Assembly (NCBI GenBank): GCA_937951875.1
Contig: CALGAN010000077.1
Span: forward strand, 1 to 19,794
Reading direction: 5' to 3'
From: an uncultured Alkalilimnicola sp.
GTDB lineage: Bacteria > Pseudomonadota > Gammaproteobacteria > Nitrococcales > AK92
Length of the DNA: 19,794 nucleotides
Position numbers and translations under genes: made by a program. Positions 16,114 to 19,794 of this stretch are shown in pieces. Under the pieces are notes generated by a model. The model saw only the letters and a list, made by a program, of their open reading frames with translations, did no database searches and was not told the DNA's origin. Numbering within the stretch: position 1 is the stretch's first letter; every line of letters begins with the position of its first letter.

Positions 16114-16385
16114 GGTCTCGTCCTCCTCGCTGGGCCCACCCTGGCCGTCTTTGGTCGTTATTGGCATCCCTCATCGAGTATTGCCGGTTTTACAAGCATT
16201 TGCCCATACACCGACCACCGCCGGAGCAGGGGTCGCCTCGGCGCGCCCGGAACGCCGAGCGGGCGCCTCCACCTAGTACCTGTCCGAGCCCGCGCGGCTG
16301 GACGTCGGGCCGGGCACGGCCTGCAATGAACGCTACGGTGCGTCACGGAACCGGCCTATCACGTACTCAGCGCGGGAGACCCATC

Positions 16386-17369
16386 ATGCAGCCAGCCGAT
16401 TGCGCCCACCTTGCCGACCTGCTGCTGGAGCAGACGCCGGACGCGGTGGCCGTGCTAGCGCTGCCGGAGCTGCGGCTGCGGCGGTTCAATCGGCGCTTCG
16501 CCGAGCTGGCGGCCGGCGCGCGGCCAGGGGACCCGCTCGAAACCGCGCTGCCGCAAGCAGCCGATCTCGCCGCAGCGGCCCGCGCGACGCTGGCGGCGGG
16601 CCAACCACTGCCGGCGTACACCCGCGCCGAACCCCGACTGCTACCGCTGGGCACCGAAGCTGTGGTACTGATCTGGCCCTGGCCGCAAGCCGACGTCGAC
16701 GAAGAGCTCGAACGGTTCGTGCGTGCCGCGGTGCACGACCTCAAGGAACCGCTGCGCGCGGTCGCCGGCTTCGCCACCCTGCTGGAGCAACGCCTGGCGG
16801 ACAGCCTGGAGCCGCGCGCGCGCGAGTATCTGACGCTCATGCGCCAAGGCGTGACCCGCATGCAGCGTCTCATCGACGGCATGCAGGAGTTCGCGCACCT
16901 CGCCGCCGTCGCCCCCGTCCTGGCGCCGGTGGAGCTGGACCTGGTCATGGAGCGGGTCCAGCGTCAGCTGCGCGCGGCACTCGCCGGCGCCGACCTGGAA
17001 TGCGAACCGCTGCCGACCGTTCGCGGCGACCCGCGCCTGCTGGAGTACGTGCTGCACCAGCTGCTCGACAATGCTCTCAAGTTCCGCGGCGAACAAACGC
17101 CGAGGATTCGCGTCTGGGCCGAACGGAATGGTCCGTACTGGCGGATCGCCGTGCGCGACAACGGCCTGGGCGTGGATACCGCCCAGCAGGCGCGCCTGTT
17201 CCAGCCGTTCGTGCGCCTGCGCAAGGACATGGACATCGCTGGCTCCGGCCTGGGGCTGGCGCTGGTCAAACGCATCATCGAGCGCCACGGCGGCCGGGTT
17301 GGGGTGGCCTCGGCCAAGGGCGAAGGCGCCACGTTCTACGTCGAGCTGCCGGCGGCACTCGAGGGATAA
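16386..17369 (+). CDS. Soluble sensor histidine kinase with PAS-like N-terminus
   Basis: 327 residues with no membrane segment, so a cytoplasmic sensor. Residues about 1-105 look like a degenerate PAS-type domain (LLEQTPDAVAVLALPELRLR, then an RFNRRFAEL helix). The dimerisation and phosphoacceptor domain has AVHDLKEPLRAVAGF with H117, the HDLKEPLR variant seen in phytochrome-type kinases. The ATPase domain has the N box HQLLDNALKFR (N229), G1 DNGLGVD and G2 GSGLGLALVKRI. Start 16386 is preferred over in-frame ATG 16326 because GGGAG lies 7 nt upstream. No response regulator is adjacent: coaA follows at about 110 bp, and a DUF962 gene diverges. The signal and partner are unknown. Confidence 0.9.
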   Translation: MQPADCAHLADLLLEQTPDAVAVLALPELRLRRFNRRFAELAAGARPGDPLETALPQAADLAAAARATLAAGQPLPAYTRAEPRLLPLGTEAVVLIWPWPQADVDEELERFVRAAVHDLKEPLRAVAGFATLLEQRLADSLEPRAREYLTLMRQGVTRMQRLIDGMQEFAHLAAVAPVLAPVELDLVMERVQRQLRAALAGADLECEPLPTVRGDPRLLEYVLHQLLDNALKFRGEQTPRIRVWAERNGPYWRIAVRDNGLGVDTAQQARLFQPFVRLRKDMDIAGSGLGLALVKRIIERHGGRVGVASAKGEGATFYVELPAALEG

Positions 17370-17481
17370 GGCAAGCGCCCTCCATGGCCGCCGGCGGCGA
17401 AATGTGCCAACGGCGCCAGTAGCGGTCGCCCCACAGTTCGTTTACTTTTAGCGCCCATCGTAAATCTGACGGGACCGGAAC

Positions 17482-18420
17482 ATGGGGCCTATCGGGTATT
17501 TGAGCTTCACCCGCAGCGAATGGGCGGCGCTGCGCTCGAACACACCGCTGACCTTGTCGGAAGCGGATGTGGAGGCCCTGCGCGGCATCAACCAGCGCAT
17601 CTCCGTGCAGGAGGTCTCCGAAGTCCTGCTTCCGTTGACGCGTCTGTTGAATCTGCACGTTGCCGCTGCCCGCAACCTCGGCCGGGTCAAGGACACCTTC
17701 CTGGGCCGACCGGCCGGCAGTCCGCCCTACATCATCGCCATCGCCGGCAGCGTGGCGGTCGGCAAGAGCACCTTTGCCCGCATCCTGCGGGCGATCCTGG
17801 CGCACTGGCCTGATCATCCGCGCGTGGAATTCGTCACCACCGACGGATTCCTGCTGCCTAACCATGTGCTGATGGAACGGGGGCTGATGAAGCGCAAGGG
17901 CTTCCCGGAGAGCTACGACCTGAAGCGCATGGTCAACTTCCTGGCCGACGTCAAATCGGGCGTGCCGGAAGTCAAGGCGCCGGTGTACTCGCACCACAGC
18001 TACGACATCGTGCCCAACGAATGGCAGACGGTGCGCAGCCCGGACATCCTGATCTTCGAGGGCCTGAACGTGCTGCAGACCGCGGCCGTGCACCGGCACG
18101 ACCGGCAGCCGGCGGTGGTGGCGTCGGACTTCTTCGACTTCTCCATCTACGTCGACGCCGACGAGCAGGACATCGCCAACTGGTACGTGGAGCGCTTCCT
18201 GCTCCTGCAGCGCACCGCGTTCCAGGATCCGAGCGCGCACTTCCACCGCTACAAGGATCTGCCGCCGGAAGAGGCGCGGCGCGTGGCGCTGAGCATCTGG
18301 GAGGAGATCAACCTGCCCAATCTGCGGGAGAACATCCTGCCCACCCGCCCGCGCGCCGACCTGGTGCTGCGCAAGAACTCCGACCACTCCGTCGGCGAGA
18401 TCTGGCTGCGCCGGGCCTGA
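17482..18420 (+). CDS. coaA: Pantothenate kinase, type I (CoaA)
   Basis: 312 residues, the usual length. It phosphorylates pantothenate with ATP, the first and rate-setting step of coenzyme A synthesis in the cytoplasm. Homology to E. coli CoaA runs end to end: YLSFTRSEWAALR near the N-terminus, P-loop GSVAVGKST (89-97), TTDGFL, MKRKGFPESYD, APVYSHHSYDIVP, DILIFEGLNVLQ, DFFDFSIYVDA and C-terminal NILPTRPRADLVLRK. The ribosome site before ATG 17482 is weak (GGGACCGGAAC). Many betaproteobacteria use the unrelated CoaX instead, so type I CoaA favours a gammaproteobacterial or actinobacterial origin. It follows the histidine kinase on the same strand and ends 6 bp from the stop of convergent chrA. 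Confidence 0.97.
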   Translation: MGPIGYLSFTRSEWAALRSNTPLTLSEADVEALRGINQRISVQEVSEVLLPLTRLLNLHVAAARNLGRVKDTFLGRPAGSPPYIIAIAGSVAVGKSTFARILRAILAHWPDHPRVEFVTTDGFLLPNHVLMERGLMKRKGFPESYDLKRMVNFLADVKSGVPEVKAPVYSHHSYDIVPNEWQTVRSPDILIFEGLNVLQTAAVHRHDRQPAVVASDFFDFSIYVDADEQDIANWYVERFLLLQRTAFQDPSAHFHRYKDLPPEEARRVALSIWEEINLPNLRENILPTRPRADLVLRKNSDHSVGEIWLRRA

Positions 18421-18426
18421 CGGCCC

Positions 18427-19629
18427 TCAAGCCAACGCCATCGCGCTCAGCGTGGTGACCAGCACCACCAGCAGCGGCGGCAGCCTCCACACCGTCAGCA
18501 GCAGGAAAGCGGCCGCCGCGAGGGCGAAATCGCCCGGGCCGTGCACCGCGCCGGTCCACAACGGTTGGTACAGGGCCGCGCCCAGCAGGCCCACCACCGC
18601 CGCGTTGGCGCCGGCCATGGCGGCCGCGGCGAGCGGCCGGCGCCGCAGGCTGTCCCAGAACGGCAGCACGCCGAGCAGCAGCAACTGCCCCGGCATGAAG
18701 ATCGCCGCCAGACACAGCGCCGCACCGGCGATCGCGCTGCCGCCGGCGCCGATCAGCGCGCCGAGGTAGGCAGCGAAGGTAAACAACGGCCCAGGAATGG
18801 CCTGGGCCGCGCCATAGCCGGCCAGAAATGCGTCGGCGCCGAGCCAGCCCGGCTCCACCAGCCGCGCCTCCAGCAGCGGCAGCACCACATGGCCGCCGCC
18901 GAATACCAGCGCGCCGGTGCGGTAGAAAATCTCGAACAGCGCCAGCTCCGGCACCGGCCAGAGCGCCGCCGCCAGCGGCAGCCCCAGCAGCAGCGCGCCG
19001 AACACGGCCAGCGCCAACAGCGCTGCGCGCCGGCCGATCCCGAAGTGCAGCCGTCCCACCGCCTGCGCGCGCAGCCCCCGGCAGCAGACGATGCCCGCCA
19101 CGGCGCCACCGGCGATGACCGCGATCTGGCTCCAGGCCGCCGGCACGAATGACAGCCACAACAGCGCGCCGAGCGCGATCGCCGTACGCGGCCGATCCGG
19201 GCAGAGCTGGTGCGCCATGCCCCACACCGCCTGCGCCACCACCGCCACGGCCACCAGTTTCAAGCCATGCACCGCCGCTCGCCCCAGCGGCCCGCTCAGC
19301 GCCTCGGCGCCGAAGGCGAACGCCACCAGCAGCAGCGCCGACGGCAAGGTGAAGGCGCACCACGCGAGCAGCGCACCAACGGGGCCGCCGCGCAGCAGCC
19401 CGAGGGCGAAGCCGATCTGGCTGCTGGACGGTCCGGGCAGGAACTGGCACAACGCCACCAGATCGGCGTAGCCGGCCTCGTCGATCCAGCGGCGGCGCTC
19501 CACCAGCTCCTGCCGGTAGTAGCCGATATGCGCCATGGGACCACCGAACGAGGTCCAGCCCAGCTTGGAGAAAACCACCAGGATCTCGCCCCAGGCGCGG
19601 CGAGCGGCGGCGTTCGCGTTAGCGGTCAA
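18427..19629 (-). CDS. chrA: Chromate transporter ChrA (two-domain, long-chain)
   Basis: 400 residues made of two homologous CHR domains, the full-length form of the chromate ion transporter superfamily, which exports chromate from the cytoplasm across the inner membrane. Domain 1 has SFGGPMAHIGYYRQELVERR (about 27-46) and CQFLPGPSSSQIGFALG. Domain 2 repeats the pattern as LVFGGGHVVLPLLE and AQAIPGPLFTFAAYLG. About ten or more hydrophobic segments are seen. The only start upstream of the first conserved block is TTG at 19629, with a stop (TGA) six codons further up; GGGGCAGG gives a weak ribosome site. Sulfate or another oxyanion is an alternative substrate. It is convergent with coaA (6-bp gap); no chrB or other resistance gene is seen. 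Confidence 0.95.
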   Translation of the reverse strand: MTANANAAARRAWGEILVVFSKLGWTSFGGPMAHIGYYRQELVERRRWIDEAGYADLVALCQFLPGPSSSQIGFALGLLRGGPVGALLAWCAFTLPSALLLVAFAFGAEALSGPLGRAAVHGLKLVAVAVVAQAVWGMAHQLCPDRPRTAIALGALLWLSFVPAAWSQIAVIAGGAVAGIVCCRGLRAQAVGRLHFGIGRRAALLALAVFGALLLGLPLAAALWPVPELALFEIFYRTGALVFGGGHVVLPLLEARLVEPGWLGADAFLAGYGAAQAIPGPLFTFAAYLGALIGAGGSAIAGAALCLAAIFMPGQLLLLGVLPFWDSLRRRPLAAAAMAGANAAVVGLLGAALYQPLWTGAVHGPGDFALAAAAFLLLTVWRLPPLLVVLVTTLSAMALA

Positions 19630-19794
19630 ATGCCTGCCCCGACCTCATACCCCCGTGTAGCGCCGAGAGTAACCGACAACGGCTGCGGCTTCCCACCGGT
19701 CGCCCCCGAACGGCATTAGTCGGCCCTGCAAAACGCCCTGAAGCCGCATGGACACTGAGTTGGTGAGGTGATGTTGCGGGGTTGGAACTCCCGA
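19630..19794. other. Non-coding right edge, possible start of a gene
   Basis: The last 165 bases carry the likely promoter region of chrA on the minus strand. A plus-strand ATG near 19770 is preceded by GGTGAGGTG, a passable ribosome site, but only eight codons remain before the edge, so no gene can be claimed. Confidence 0.3.

Noticed and set aside
16235..16265. GC-rich hairpin between the DUF962 and kinase genes
   Set aside because: A 7-bp stem with a 10-nt loop is expected by chance in such GC-rich DNA and is not placed at a gene end.
19770..19794. New plus-strand gene at the right edge
   Set aside because: Only eight codons are visible; the ribosome-site-like sequence alone is not enough.

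Overview
The window is GC-rich chromosomal DNA (roughly 70% GC by eye) packed with complete bacterial genes. A type I pantothenate kinase (CoaA), a YiiP/FieF-type zinc exporter, a YnfM-like MFS permease with a divergent LysR regulator, and a perfect FNR/ANR-type operator together suggest a high-GC proteobacterium, most likely a gammaproteobacterium. The genus cannot be named from the sequence. No rRNA, tRNA, CRISPR array, phage gene or transposase was seen.

Left part (1-6190). A truncated HlyD-type membrane fusion protein runs off the left edge. It diverges from a universal stress protein gene whose upstream region carries a perfect TTGAT-N4-ATCAA box at class II spacing from a plausible -10. 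Next, on the minus strand, is a P2A-type cation ATPase of a subgroup whose M6 segment lacks the usual acidic residue. Divergent from it is an FtsH protease, probably an accessory paralogue, with Ile at the usually aromatic pore position.

Middle part (6191-15645). A 500-bp gene-free stretch holds copy A of a dispersed intergenic repeat of about 250 bp. It is followed by an apparent two-gene minus-strand operon (a second P2A Ca2+-type ATPase with all main site residues, then a zinc alcohol dehydrogenase), a divergent CDF zinc exporter, a ferric-reductase-like flavocytochrome, and an MFS exporter diverging from its likely LysR regulator across an AT-rich palindrome. Copy B of the repeat, inverted relative to copy A, follows the LysR gene. 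The two copies bracket about 9 kb of transport and redox genes.

Right part (15646-19794). This holds a DUF962/Mpo1-like membrane protein with a strong terminator hairpin, a soluble PAS-like histidine kinase with no adjacent response regulator, coaA, and a full-length two-domain chromate transporter (chrA) convergent with coaA. The last 165 bases hold no supportable gene.

Taken together (inference), much of the window reads as a membrane-energy and ion-homeostasis stress region: a stress protein under likely oxygen control, two cation pumps, membrane proteolysis, an NAD-linked dehydrogenase, and exporters for zinc, chromate and small organics. The individual families are known. The most unusual items are the FNR box geometry, the FtsH pore substitution, the paired but dissimilar P2A pumps, the inverted dispersed repeat, and two operator-like repeats (12999-13042 and 14312-14330).
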